Positions 33,675 to 41,956 of a stretch of DNA of 64,000 bases are shown piece by piece; position 1 is the stretch's first letter, and each line of letters starts with the position of its first letter. The notes beneath the pieces were generated by a model, which was not told the origin of the DNA, made no database searches, and saw only the letters and a program-made list of their open reading frames with translations. The position numbers were made by a program, and so were the translations under genes. This stretch comes from Geoalkalibacter halelectricus (GTDB lineage Bacteria > Desulfobacterota > Desulfuromonadia > Desulfuromonadales > Geoalkalibacteraceae), in contig NZ_CP092109.1 of assembly GCF_025263685.1 (NCBI RefSeq), positions 3,659,001 to 3,723,000 of the forward strand, given 5' to 3'.

Positions 33675-35111
33675 TCAGGACGCCGTGTAGGCGGTTTTGA
33701 CGATGGTGAAGAATTCGCGGGCGTAGCCGCCCTGCTCGCGCGGGCCGAAGCTCGACCCTTTGCGTCCGCCGAAGGGCACGTGATAATCGACCCCGGCGGT
33801 GGGCAGGTTGACCATCACCAGCCCGGCCTGGGCGCGCCGCTTGAAATCGCTCGCATGCTTGAGCGAGGTGGTGACGATGCCCGAGGTCAGGCCGAATTCG
33901 GTATCGTTGGCCACGGCCAGGGCCTCTTCGTAGTCCTGGACGCGGATCACCGCGGCGATGGGACCAAAAATCTCCTCGCGGTTGATGCGCATGGCGTTGC
34001 TGGTCTCGGTGAACAGCGCCGGAGACAGATAATAGCCCGGCGTTTCCCGCTCCACAAGGTCGCCGCCGCACACCAGCCGCGCGCCTTCCTCGCGCCCGAT
34101 GCGCAGATAATCGAGATCCTGATCGAGCTGCGCCTGATCGACCACCGGGCCGATGTCGCTGCCTTCTTTCAGCGCATGGTCGACACGCAGGGCCTGCATT
34201 TTTTCCACCAGCCTCTCCACGAAGCGATCGTGGATGCCCGCGGTGACGATCAGGCGGCTCGAAGCGGTGCAGCGCTGCCCGGTGGAGTAATAGGCACCCT
34301 GAATCGCACAGTGCACGGCCACTTCGAGATCGGCGTCATCGAGAACCACCAGGGGATTTTTGCCGCCCATCTCAAGCTGCACCCGCGCCCCGCGCCCCAC
34401 CAGCCTCGGCGCCAGGGCGCGACCGACGGTGTTGGAGCCGGTGAAGGTCAGGGCATCGACCTGCGTCGAGTCCACCAGGGTTTCACCCACTTCCGCGCCC
34501 GAGCCCATGACCAGGTTGAAGACCCCGGCGGGCAGACCGCTGTGCGCGATGATCTCGGCAAGGGCCCAGGCCGATCCCGGCACCAGGGCGGCGGGCTTGA
34601 ACACCACGCAATTGCCGCAGGCCAGGGCCGGCGCGATCTTCCAGGCGGGAATGGCAATGGGGAAATTCCACGGAGAGATCACCGCGACCACCCCGAGAGG
34701 CTCGCGGCTCACCTCCACCTCCACGCCGGGGCGCACCGAGGGCAGGCGCTCGCCGTCCAGGCGCAAGACCTCACCGGCAAAAAACTTGAAAATCATTCCG
34801 GCGCGCGTCGCCTCGCCGATACCCTCGGGCAGAGTCTTGCCCTCCTCGCGCGACAGCAGGCGGCCGAGATCCTCACGGCGCGCCAGGATCTCGGTGCCGA
34901 TGTGGTCGAGGATATCGTGGCGCTGCTGAATGCCCGCCGAGCGCCAGGAGGCGAAGGCTGCGCGCGCGGCGGCGACGGCCTCTTGGGCCTGAGCGCGGTC
35001 GGCTCGGGCATAGCGACCAATGACATCGCGGGTATCGGACGGATTGATGTTGAGGGTTTCGCCGCTTCCGGCGACCCACTGCCCGTCGATGAAGTTTTTG
35101 TGCAGCATCAT
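33675..35111 (-). CDS. NAD(P)-dependent aldehyde dehydrogenase
   Basis: The 478-residue enzyme has all catalytic residues: N149 in SPWNFP, E247 in LEMGGKNP and nucleophile C281 in GQRCTASSR. It oxidises an aldehyde to an acid with NAD(P)+; the pattern is close to 2,5-dioxovalerate/semialdehyde dehydrogenases, but the substrate is not determined. Its ATG overlaps the stop of the upstream GTPase gene (ATGA), so the two are translationally coupled. With AOR in the same cluster, the cell could oxidise the same aldehyde with either NAD or ferredoxin as acceptor. Confidence 0.92.
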   Translation of the reverse strand: MMLHKNFIDGQWVAGSGETLNINPSDTRDVIGRYARADRAQAQEAVAAARAAFASWRSAGIQQRHDILDHIGTEILARREDLGRLLSREEGKTLPEGIGEATRAGMIFKFFAGEVLRLDGERLPSVRPGVEVEVSREPLGVVAVISPWNFPIAIPAWKIAPALACGNCVVFKPAALVPGSAWALAEIIAHSGLPAGVFNLVMGSGAEVGETLVDSTQVDALTFTGSNTVGRALAPRLVGRGARVQLEMGGKNPLVVLDDADLEVAVHCAIQGAYYSTGQRCTASSRLIVTAGIHDRFVERLVEKMQALRVDHALKEGSDIGPVVDQAQLDQDLDYLRIGREEGARLVCGGDLVERETPGYYLSPALFTETSNAMRINREEIFGPIAAVIRVQDYEEALAVANDTEFGLTSGIVTTSLKHASDFKRRAQAGLVMVNLPTAGVDYHVPFGGRKGSSFGPREQGGYAREFFTIVKTAYTAS

Positions 35112-36532
35112 TCCTCCCTGGGCGAGAGCTCCGCGCTCATTGCGTCGCGCAGCACCGCGCGAAGCTTGGGTTTTAATGCCTCGGCCTTGTCGCCGTAGCC
35201 CTTTTGCAGGGCCACCTGAAACTGCTCAAACATCCGCCGACGGCTGCCGTCCCAGCCGGCCGTAACCCCCTGCTTGCCCTCGGGCAGTTGCAGGGCGGCT
35301 TCTTCGCGGCGGGCGTGGGCCCAGTTGCTCACGCACTGGAAATAAATCAGGGCGCGATCAAGCAGCACGAACATCAACTGAGGATTGCGCAAAGGGCCGA
35401 CCTGCACGCGGCAGCCGCCGAGTTCGCGGGAAAAAGGGCCTAAATCCACCTTGAGGCGCGACAGGGGCCGGGTGCCGCTCCAGCCGGCTAATCCACCGGC
35501 CAGTCCGCCGCCGAGGGTGAAAATGCCGAACGTGGTGCCCGCGGCGGCTCCATCCACCGCGGCGCCGAAAGCCGCTCCGGCACCGGCCAGAGCGAGGCTG
35601 AGCTGCTTGCGGGTCAGGCCCAGCACCTGCCAGGTTTCCTCGGCGAACAAATCTTTCGCCGCCACCGTTTCGGCGACCAGATCCGCATTGAACTTGTTGT
35701 GCAGAAAGCGCGCTTTGAGGTTCTTGCGGCACTCCTGCTCAAGGGTATTGAGTTTCCCCTGGTAGGCGACGATCAACCTGTCCCGTACCGCCTGTCGGGC
35801 CGCCGGATCCTCGCCCTCACTGGTTTCGGAGAGCGTCAGGGTGAGTGCTCGATCAAGCAGATGCAGCACCGCATCGGCCGAGGCCTCGAGCCGCACGCGC
35901 CAGTCATCTTGAAGAGCGCTCACCACTCGTGCCAGGGATCGGCCCCAATCCTGCTCGATGTACTGAAGCGCCTTGAGCAGGGTGATGCGCTCGTGAAAGG
36001 TGGCGCGATGGGCGTTGAACTGCAAGTTGGCATTGAAGGTCTTGGCGAAAGCCGCCTTCCATTCGGCGAGATAGGCGGTTTCGTCGGCCTTGGGATTGAT
36101 CACCGCCATGCGTGGTCGGCCGGTGAGGCGCAGGATTTCCATCTCCGCCTGATCGTTGGGACGCAGGGGCCGCGAGCCGTCCACCACGTAGACGATGCCC
36201 GCGTTCTGTGCCACCGGCCGCAACAGCTCGCAGTCGTCGGCGAAACGCGCATCGCCTTCATGGGTACGGATGAACTCGGCCGTCATTTGTTCCGGCGGCC
36301 CAGTGTACTGCTGCATCCAGCGCAGGGTTTGCTGGGGCATCTGGAAACCCGGCGTATCGATAAACCGCACCAGAACCTCGCCGTCAACCTCGATGGCGTA
36401 GGGAGTGCAGGCGAGGGTTTCGCCGGGCACGGCGCTCACCGGCACGCGATCATCTTCGGTGAGGGTCGACACCACCGAGGATTTCCCCTCGTTGGGGTGT
36501 CCCACCACGGCGAACACCGGCACTTCAGCCAT
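35108..36532 (-). CDS. DUF3482-containing GTPase
   Basis: An Era/TrmE-like GTPase domain at the N-terminus (G1 GHPNEGKS at 11-18, G3 DTPG at 59-62, G4-like NPKAD) is followed by DUF3482. The C-terminal half has a Gly/Ala-rich hydrophobic hairpin (AGAGAAFGAAVDGAAAGTTF), likely membrane-inserting. It usually occurs next to a DUF2868 gene, as here. The function is unknown, but a membrane-stress or transport role has been supposed. I chose ATG 36532 (MAEVPVFAVVGHPNEG), which overlaps the upstream gene by 8 bases. Confidence 0.85.
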   Translation of the reverse strand: MAEVPVFAVVGHPNEGKSSVVSTLTEDDRVPVSAVPGETLACTPYAIEVDGEVLVRFIDTPGFQMPQQTLRWMQQYTGPPEQMTAEFIRTHEGDARFADDCELLRPVAQNAGIVYVVDGSRPLRPNDQAEMEILRLTGRPRMAVINPKADETAYLAEWKAAFAKTFNANLQFNAHRATFHERITLLKALQYIEQDWGRSLARVVSALQDDWRVRLEASADAVLHLLDRALTLTLSETSEGEDPAARQAVRDRLIVAYQGKLNTLEQECRKNLKARFLHNKFNADLVAETVAAKDLFAEETWQVLGLTRKQLSLALAGAGAAFGAAVDGAAAGTTFGIFTLGGGLAGGLAGWSGTRPLSRLKVDLGPFSRELGGCRVQVGPLRNPQLMFVLLDRALIYFQCVSNWAHARREEAALQLPEGKQGVTAGWDGSRRRMFEQFQVALQKGYGDKAEALKPKLRAVLRDAMSAELSPREE

Positions 36533-38084
36533 GGGCCGCACCTCCCCAGTTATGGACCAGCAGTCCCGGATCGCCCAGGGCCGCCAGGCGCTTGCGCCAG
36601 ATTTCGAACTCCGCATCCGGCGTCGGCGTGCCCCAGCGCCCCGGCGCCTCGCGGCCGATCAACCCGACCACCAGCAGGCGCTGCGGCCCGAGGTGGCGAC
36701 GCAGGCTCTTGAGGTATTCGAGGGTGGCGATGATGCACGGCTGCCAGCCTTCCAGCAGCATCAGAACGGCGCAGTCCTCGCCGAGTTCGGCCAGCCCGCG
36801 CAAGGCTTCGGCATCCTGAATTTCGTCAAGGGAAACGCCGAGCACCGCCTGCGGCGCGGCGCTGAACTCCTGGCGTACCTCCTCCGGCAAGCGGTCCGCG
36901 GCGGGACGCTCAAGCAGTTCGGCGGGCACCAGAACATGCAACCGGGCAAAACCCGCCTGGGCCGTTTCGGGAAGCACTCGGGAAGCGCCGGTTTCCCGTT
37001 GCGGCCCCTCGCCTTCCTGACCGAGCCGCACCTGGGGATGCTGCATGCGCCGGATCAGCGCCTCGCAACGCGCATCCTGGAATCCCAGGCGCCGCTCGGC
37101 TCGCCGCCCGCCCCAGAGGGCGACGCCGACCAGCAGCAGACGCGGCAGCACGGCGTAAACCAGAATGGCCCAGAGCAGAAAATACCACCAGGATTGCAGG
37201 TCGCTGCTGACTAGGGGCGCCAACCCCTCCTTGAGATAGACGCGCGAACCGGCGATCTGCTCCAGGGTCGGGTGCGAGAGGGGCGGATCGAAAAACCCCG
37301 CCCAGGGGCGCGCCAGGGCACCAACCAGGGCGTGGACCTGTTCGGCGGAAATTCGCGCGGTGGTCTGCCAGCTGAAAGCCAGATCGGCGATGGTGCCGCG
37401 CAGCAGAACCCCAAGCAGCACGCCCAGGGAAAAGCCCAGGGCGGTCAATTGCATCAAGCCGTAGGCCAACCACCCCATGACCCCGGCGTAGAGACCGCCG
37501 CGCCCGCGCAGCACGCCCCACGCCTGGGTCAGGGCCAACTGTTGCCGCCCGGCGCCACGGCCCCCCAGAAAGGCGTGGGCGCGCCCGGCCAGGCGCGCCA
37601 GCAGGGCGCCGGTCAGCCAGAAACCCAGGCGCCCGGCCGGTGTCCTGCGCCGCGCCAGGCGCACCAGCGGCAAAACCACGGAAGCCAGCATGAACAAAAA
37701 GGGCAGAACGGCCAGCAGGCCGAGAGCGGCAAAGAGGTTGATGGGCTGCTCGCCCGCGTAGCCGAGCACTCCCAGGGCCAACCCGAAGCCGAACAGCGCG
37801 CCGAGAAAAAACAGCAGCAGCCGCGCCGGGCGCAGCACGGCGGCGATCACCTCCCCCGGCGAATGCACGCCCTGGTCGCGCGCCGCCGCGCGGCGCAGTT
37901 CCAGCCAGCGGCGCAGCAGAAGACGCCGGGACAGGGGACGCTCCTGGTCGCTGAGATGCGCGAGGTACCAGGCGCGGTCGCGGCGCGCCAGTTCGGAGCC
38001 GTCGGCCTCGGCGTCCTGAAAGAGAAAATATTCCAGGTCGACAAGATCGCCGATGCTCCACTCGGAGGGGAAATTTCGCGGCAT
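36525..38084 (-). CDS. DUF2868 membrane protein
   Basis: A 519-residue protein with a soluble N-terminus (MPRNFPSEWSIGDLVDLEYF) and hydrophobic helices at about 95-120 (LLLFFLGALFGFGLALGVLG), 125-150, 225-255 and 310-345. The C-terminal cytoplasmic part contains AVLMLLEGWQPCIIATLEYL and RLLVVGLIGREAPG. It is the regular partner of the DUF3482 GTPase, with which its gene overlaps. Role unknown. I chose ATG 38084 because the family sequence starts there; further upstream the DNA runs into the G/C tract. Confidence 0.8.
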   Translation of the reverse strand: MPRNFPSEWSIGDLVDLEYFLFQDAEADGSELARRDRAWYLAHLSDQERPLSRRLLLRRWLELRRAAARDQGVHSPGEVIAAVLRPARLLLFFLGALFGFGLALGVLGYAGEQPINLFAALGLLAVLPFLFMLASVVLPLVRLARRRTPAGRLGFWLTGALLARLAGRAHAFLGGRGAGRQQLALTQAWGVLRGRGGLYAGVMGWLAYGLMQLTALGFSLGVLLGVLLRGTIADLAFSWQTTARISAEQVHALVGALARPWAGFFDPPLSHPTLEQIAGSRVYLKEGLAPLVSSDLQSWWYFLLWAILVYAVLPRLLLVGVALWGGRRAERRLGFQDARCEALIRRMQHPQVRLGQEGEGPQRETGASRVLPETAQAGFARLHVLVPAELLERPAADRLPEEVRQEFSAAPQAVLGVSLDEIQDAEALRGLAELGEDCAVLMLLEGWQPCIIATLEYLKSLRRHLGPQRLLVVGLIGREAPGRWGTPTPDAEFEIWRKRLAALGDPGLLVHNWGGAAHG

Positions 38085-38249
38085 AAGCCCGTCAGTTGGA
38101 AATGGATCGCGACACCCAAGGCCCGAGAGCCGATCATCGCGGCCGAGTGCGCAAAGTCGCAAGAATCCCAAGTAGTTTACGGCACGAAGAGTTTACGGGC
38201 AAGTCAGGTGCGAGGCAAGGCGGTTTGTCTCTGTCTCTGGGCTTCGGGC

Positions 38250-38462
<213 letters not shown>

Positions 38463-38484
38463 AAGGTTGGCGGATCTCCAGGCA

Positions 38485-38510
38485 CAAAAAACCCGGCGCG
38501 GTGGCCGGGT
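38485..38510 (-). terminator. Rep-gene terminator
   Basis: ACCCGGC and GCCGGGT form a stem, flanked on the plus strand by AAAAAA, which is a T-run for the leftward rep transcript that ends just before it. Confidence 0.75.
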
Positions 38511-38522
38511 CTTCTGGAAGGG

Positions 38523-39701
38523 TTAGGCTTGAGGGTAGCGGTAGGGGATCGGCGGGGGGCTCGGCATCATCAGGATGCCGCCAGTAACCTGCTTGACTTT
38601 CGCCTGGGGGTACACGGCCAGAACCTTCTGGAGCGCGGGAAGAAATTTCTTCTTGAAATTCTTATCAGCATCCTGGCCGGTATACTCTTGGCCGAACTGC
38701 TCCCGTAGGTTTCGCCAGTGCAGCACCAGGGGGCGGCCGCTGATCCTGTGAAGCCGGTCGGCCAGCATGGCGTAAATGTCCATTGCCAAGGCGCTGCCGG
38801 TAAGTGCGTTCAAAGCTCGCAAGTCCAGCGGAACCGCGTGATCGGTCAGGGTCTGGAAGTATTCCTGGGAAAAGGTGATAACGCCGGGCCATAGTGCGCC
38901 CTGGTCGTCATGGTTGCCTATCCAGGCCTCGAACTGCTGAATCGGTTTGCCGTCATAGGTGATCGCGGTGGTGGCCGTGGTGAAGCCCAGCGTCATGCTA
39001 CACGCTGACAGCGCCATGATCTGCTTTCTGAAATTGGTATAGCTCCCGGTCTTGCCTCCGGTCGCGTCTTTACCTAGCTGCTTGAGAAAGGCGCTCGCGC
39101 TGTTGCCTACCTCGATCTCTGGTGACTTGCCGCGTAGTGCCTGGGTGTTCAGGTACGCCATGACCAGGCGCGGCATAGGGCCGTAGGGGATCGGCTGCTG
39201 AACGAACTTTTTGCCGTCCCATAGCTTGCCAGCCCGGACGTACAGGCCAGCGCCTCCGCACGTTCGTTCAAACTCCAGGCCGTCCACCTTGGAGCGCGGC
39301 AGCCCCACCTGGCACATGATCGAGTGCATAAATGTCAGGTCGTTGTTGCCGGGGTCTTCTGTCTCGATGGTGACGCCTGCGCCGATTAGCTCCCGCTCCT
39401 GCCGTGTCAGTGGCGCTTTCCGCTCTTTCTTCTTGACCGGGGCAGGGGTGGCGGGCGGCTTGGCCGATGCCTTGCTGTTGGGCTTGGCCTGGCTCTTTTT
39501 GGCGTTACCCTTTACAGCCTCCAGGGCCATGCCGGTGGCCAGCTCGTCAGCGGTCTGGTGGATCTGGTACGGCTGCGGGGTCTTGGCTTGTGCTGCTCGC
39601 TGGCTCTCGCAGTACCTGCGGGCCACGTCGTGCGCGGTGTCGGCACTGAGGCCCATGTCTATCAGTTTTTGTCGATATGCTTTTTCGTTGACCTGCTCCA
39701 T
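38523..39701 (-). CDS. Plasmid replication initiator (RepA-type)
   Basis: A 392-residue initiator with a charged, Lys/Ala/Pro-rich N-terminal third and a C-terminal winged-helix-type Rep region: YVRAGKLWDGKKFVQQPIPY, YLNTQALRGKSPEIEVGNSA, LGFTTATTAITYDGKPIQQF, LDLRALNALTGSALAMDIYA and VLHWRNLREQFGQEYTGQDA. This matches plasmid RepA proteins of proteobacteria. It should bind the iteron-like repeats and recruit host DnaA and helicase. I chose ATG 39701, 9 bases after GGAG, over the GTG at 39710. An iteron-like core in its upstream region suggests autoregulation. Confidence 0.85.
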   Translation of the reverse strand: MEQVNEKAYRQKLIDMGLSADTAHDVARRYCESQRAAQAKTPQPYQIHQTADELATGMALEAVKGNAKKSQAKPNSKASAKPPATPAPVKKKERKAPLTRQERELIGAGVTIETEDPGNNDLTFMHSIMCQVGLPRSKVDGLEFERTCGGAGLYVRAGKLWDGKKFVQQPIPYGPMPRLVMAYLNTQALRGKSPEIEVGNSASAFLKQLGKDATGGKTGSYTNFRKQIMALSACSMTLGFTTATTAITYDGKPIQQFEAWIGNHDDQGALWPGVITFSQEYFQTLTDHAVPLDLRALNALTGSALAMDIYAMLADRLHRISGRPLVLHWRNLREQFGQEYTGQDADKNFKKKFLPALQKVLAVYPQAKVKQVTGGILMMPSPPPIPYRYPQA

Positions 39702-39763
39702 CGTGGGCACTCCGTTAAATTACGCTCTGCTGCGTTCGTTTCTTGTTGAATGCCCAACCAACG

Positions 39764-39908
39764 TATAAAATCAACTATGCGTATATAGGTGGTTGGTTGG
39801 GCTTGAAGCCTGCCTTTGGCGCACCTCGCCAGCGCCACTGTGCTGAGGTACTGCGCCACATGCCGCCACTCCGAGCCCCGACCTGTCAAGGATCGGGGCT
39901 TTTTTTTG
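39764..39908 (+). ncRNA. Candidate plasmid regulatory RNA divergent from rep
   Basis: A plus-strand unit without a plausible reading frame ends at a strong terminator: AGCCCCGA (39874-39881) pairs with TCGGGGCT (39893-39900), followed by T8. TATAAA at 39764-39769 and a 10-bp inverted repeat CCCAACCAAC/GTTGGTTGGG (about 39752-39801) lie at its start. It faces away from rep, so it could control rep through promoter interference or as a trans-acting RNA. The iteron core CTATGCGTA (39775-39783) lies inside. Confidence 0.4.
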
Positions 39909-39983
39909 CCCAGCCCGGACGGCTGGGCCTCTTGACAAGGACAAAGGACTTCTGTTGCAAAATCAAATGACCCCGGCAACGGA

Positions 39984-40012
39984 TTAGGTTAGTATATATC
40001 GTAAGCCTAACC
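39984..40012 (+). promoter_or_regulatory. Promoter/operator of the XRE regulator gene
   Basis: TTAGGTTAGTATATATCGTA continues with AGCCTAACC: an inverted repeat GGTTAG/CTAACC around the shared motif ATATATCGTAAG, the complement of CTTACGATATAT. It is one of five related sites in the plasmid part. Confidence 0.6.
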
Positions 40013-40043
40013 GGAACAAACGGATTGCACTAAGAGCCAATAA

Positions 40044-40277
40044 ATGAAGTCTTCAAGCAAATCAAGGAAAATCTTTGCTGCCCAGGTGAAAAAACACCGG
40101 CAGGCAAAGGGCTGGCGACTAGAGGATCTGCACCAGGCCTCTGGCCTGAGCTACAACTACCTGTCTACGGTAGAGAATGGCCGCGCCAACATCAGCATGG
40201 ACAACGCGGACGCCATCGCCAAGGCGCTAGGCGTCCCGCTGGCTGTCCTTCTCATAGATCAGGAGCAGGGGGATTGA
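40044..40277 (+). CDS. Small XRE-family repressor
   Basis: A 77-residue Cro/C1-type helix-turn-helix protein. FAAQVKKHRQAKGWRLEDLH, QASGLSYNYLSTVENGRAN and DAIAKALGVPLAVLL cover the whole XRE domain with nothing added. It is the only DNA-binding regulator in the plasmid part of the window and is preceded by one copy of the CTTACGATATAT motif. It is therefore the best candidate for the repressor acting on all copies, in the role KorA plays in IncP plasmids; that is inference. Confidence 0.85.
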   Translation: MKSSSKSRKIFAAQVKKHRQAKGWRLEDLHQASGLSYNYLSTVENGRANISMDNADAIAKALGVPLAVLLIDQEQGD

Positions 40278-40316
40278 AAAACTTGCGACATATGTGAAAC
40301 TGTGCTTCCATTCGGA

Positions 40317-40336
40317 CTAGGTTACGATATATAATG
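40317..40336 (+). promoter_or_regulatory. Promoter/operator of the trbB operon
   Basis: CTAGGTTACGATATATAATG contains a perfect -10 TATAAT (40330-40335) overlapping the TTACGATATA motif. A -35-like TTCCAT lies 18 bases upstream. The predicted start point is only a base or two before the trbB ATG. Confidence 0.6.
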
Positions 40337-40343
40337 AGTCCCT

Positions 40344-41339
40344 ATGGAAGAAAAACAGAAAAGACTTCTTCGGAAGCTACGCGGCGAACTCGGCCAGACC
40401 GTCCTTGACGCTCTGGAAGATCCCAGCGTAATCGAAATCATGCTGAACTCGGACGGGTCACTCTGGATTGAGCGACACGGCCAAGGGATGCAGCGGGTTG
40501 GCACCATGTCAGCCCCTAATGCCGAATCCTTGATGGGCACCATCGCGGACGCGCTGCATACAGTAGTGACGCGAGAAAATCCCATCTTGGAAGGTGAACT
40601 TCCCCTGGACGGCAGCCGGTTTGAAGGCCTCCTGCCGCCCATCGTGGGCCATCCAACTTTTACCATCCGTAAGAAGGCATCGGTAGTCTTCACGCTCGGC
40701 CAGTACGTTGAGCAGGGCATTATGACGCCTGAGCAACAGACCGCCATCGAGGCCGCCATTCTGCGGCGGGCCAACATCCTGGTTGTCGGTGGCACCGGCA
40801 GCGGCAAAACGACGCTGACCAACGCCATTATTGACGGCATCAGCACCGCCTGCCCGGATGACCGCTTGGTGATTATCGAGGACACCGCCGAAATCCAATG
40901 TAAGGCGGAAAACTCGGTGATCCTCCGCGCCAGTGTCGATGTGGATATGCTGCGCTTGCTGCGGGCCACTATGCGCCTGCGGCCGGATCGTATCCTGGTG
41001 GGCGAAGTGCGCGGCGGGGAAGCTCTCGCGCTGCTGAAAGCCTGGAACACCGGCCACCCTGGCGGGGTGGCCACCATTCACGCCAATGGAGCCCACGCGG
41101 GCCTTATTCGACTGGAACAGCTCATTGCTGAGGCAACAGCGGCCGCCAATATGGCACCGCTGATTGCCGAAGCCGTGGATCTTGTAATTGCTATTGAGAA
41201 AACGAAAGGGGGTAGGCGAATCAAGGAAATCATCGAAGTAAGCGGTATCAGCGAACGCGGTACATATCAAACCCAACCTGTAGAAACAAAGTCTGTAAAC
41301 ACTGGCATTCAAAAGGAGAAAGCAAATGCAGTGGCGTAA
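40344..41339 (+). CDS. trbB: Conjugal transfer ATPase TrbB (VirB11 family)
   Basis: A hexameric ATPase at the inner face of the type IV secretion channel. Walker A VGGTGSGKTTL (about 150-160), the Asp box DRLVIIEDTAEIQ, and MRLRPDRILVGEVRGGEALA with HPGGVATIHANGA are all present; 331 residues. It is the first gene of trbB-C-D-E-J-K-L. The predicted promoter lies so close to the ATG that the mRNA may be leaderless; no ribosome site is visible. Its end overlaps trbC by 14 bases. Confidence 0.93.
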   Translation: MEEKQKRLLRKLRGELGQTVLDALEDPSVIEIMLNSDGSLWIERHGQGMQRVGTMSAPNAESLMGTIADALHTVVTRENPILEGELPLDGSRFEGLLPPIVGHPTFTIRKKASVVFTLGQYVEQGIMTPEQQTAIEAAILRRANILVVGGTGSGKTTLTNAIIDGISTACPDDRLVIIEDTAEIQCKAENSVILRASVDVDMLRLLRATMRLRPDRILVGEVRGGEALALLKAWNTGHPGGVATIHANGAHAGLIRLEQLIAEATAAANMAPLIAEAVDLVIAIEKTKGGRRIKEIIEVSGISERGTYQTQPVETKSVNTGIQKEKANAVA

Positions 41340-41637
41340 CCTTGCCGTTTTTGGCGCAATCCTCATGTTTATGATCGAACCGGCCCTGGCCAGTACCACT
41401 ACCGGGATGCCCTGGGAAGATCCTCTGGACACCATTATGAACAGTATCACCGGCCCCGTGGCTATGGTGATCTCACTCCTGGGCGTGACCGTTGCGGGCG
41501 GTATGCTGATTTTCGGCGGCGAGCTGGGCGAATTTACCCGCCGTATCGTCATGCTTGTTCTGGTGATCGGTCTGCTGGTTTCGGCAGCGTCCATTCTGTC
41601 CCTGCTGTATGGCGGCGGCTCGGCTCTGGTGGGGTAA
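41326..41637 (+). CDS. trbC: Pilin precursor TrbC (VirB2 family)
   Basis: A 103-residue protein with a signal segment ending near EPALAS and two hydrophobic helices (GPVAMVISLLGVTVAGGMLI and RIVMLVLVIGLLVSAASILS). This is the conjugative pilin layout. In RP4 the matching protein is trimmed and made cyclic by TraF, whose homologue is at 60876-61418. AAAAGGAG precedes the ATG. Confidence 0.85.
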   Translation: MQWRNLAVFGAILMFMIEPALASTTTGMPWEDPLDTIMNSITGPVAMVISLLGVTVAGGMLIFGGELGEFTRRIVMLVLVIGLLVSAASILSLLYGGGSALVG

Positions 41638-41641
41638 CTAC

Positions 41642-41953
41642 ATGAGCCAGGAGCTGCGGCGCATTCCAATTCACCGTGCATTGAACCGGCCGGATCTGCT
41701 TGCCGGTTGTGAACGGGAACTGCTGCTGATGACCGGGCTTATTACCTTGACGCTTGTTGTCGTCGCCCTTAATTGGGTGGCGGCAATAACAGGCGTCGTT
41801 ATCTGGACAGCCTGCGTTGCTGGCCTGCGGGCTATGGCAAAGGCTGATCCATTTATGAGCAAGGTCTACCTGCGGCATATCAAGTACAAGGCTTTTTACC
41901 CGGCGCACGCAACACCGTTTGCACCGGGAGCCAGTCACTCACGGGAGAAATAA
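41642..41953 (+). CDS. trbD: Conjugal transfer protein TrbD (VirB3 family)
   Basis: A 103-residue protein beginning MSQELRRIPIHRALNRPDLL with paired helices (LMTGLITLTLVVVALNWVAA and ITGVVIWTACVAGLRAM) and a short positively charged end, as in TrbD/VirB3 inner-membrane components that work with the VirB4 ATPase. The ATG at 41642 lies 4 bases after the trbC stop. Confidence 0.85.
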   Translation: MSQELRRIPIHRALNRPDLLAGCERELLLMTGLITLTLVVVALNWVAAITGVVIWTACVAGLRAMAKADPFMSKVYLRHIKYKAFYPAHATPFAPGASHSREK

Positions 41954-41956
41954 AAC

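Noticed and set aside
31399-35198. Two plus-strand frames of over 600 codons opposite AOR and aldehyde dehydrogenase
   Set aside because: Antisense shadows of conserved enzymes; no ribosome site, no family sequence.
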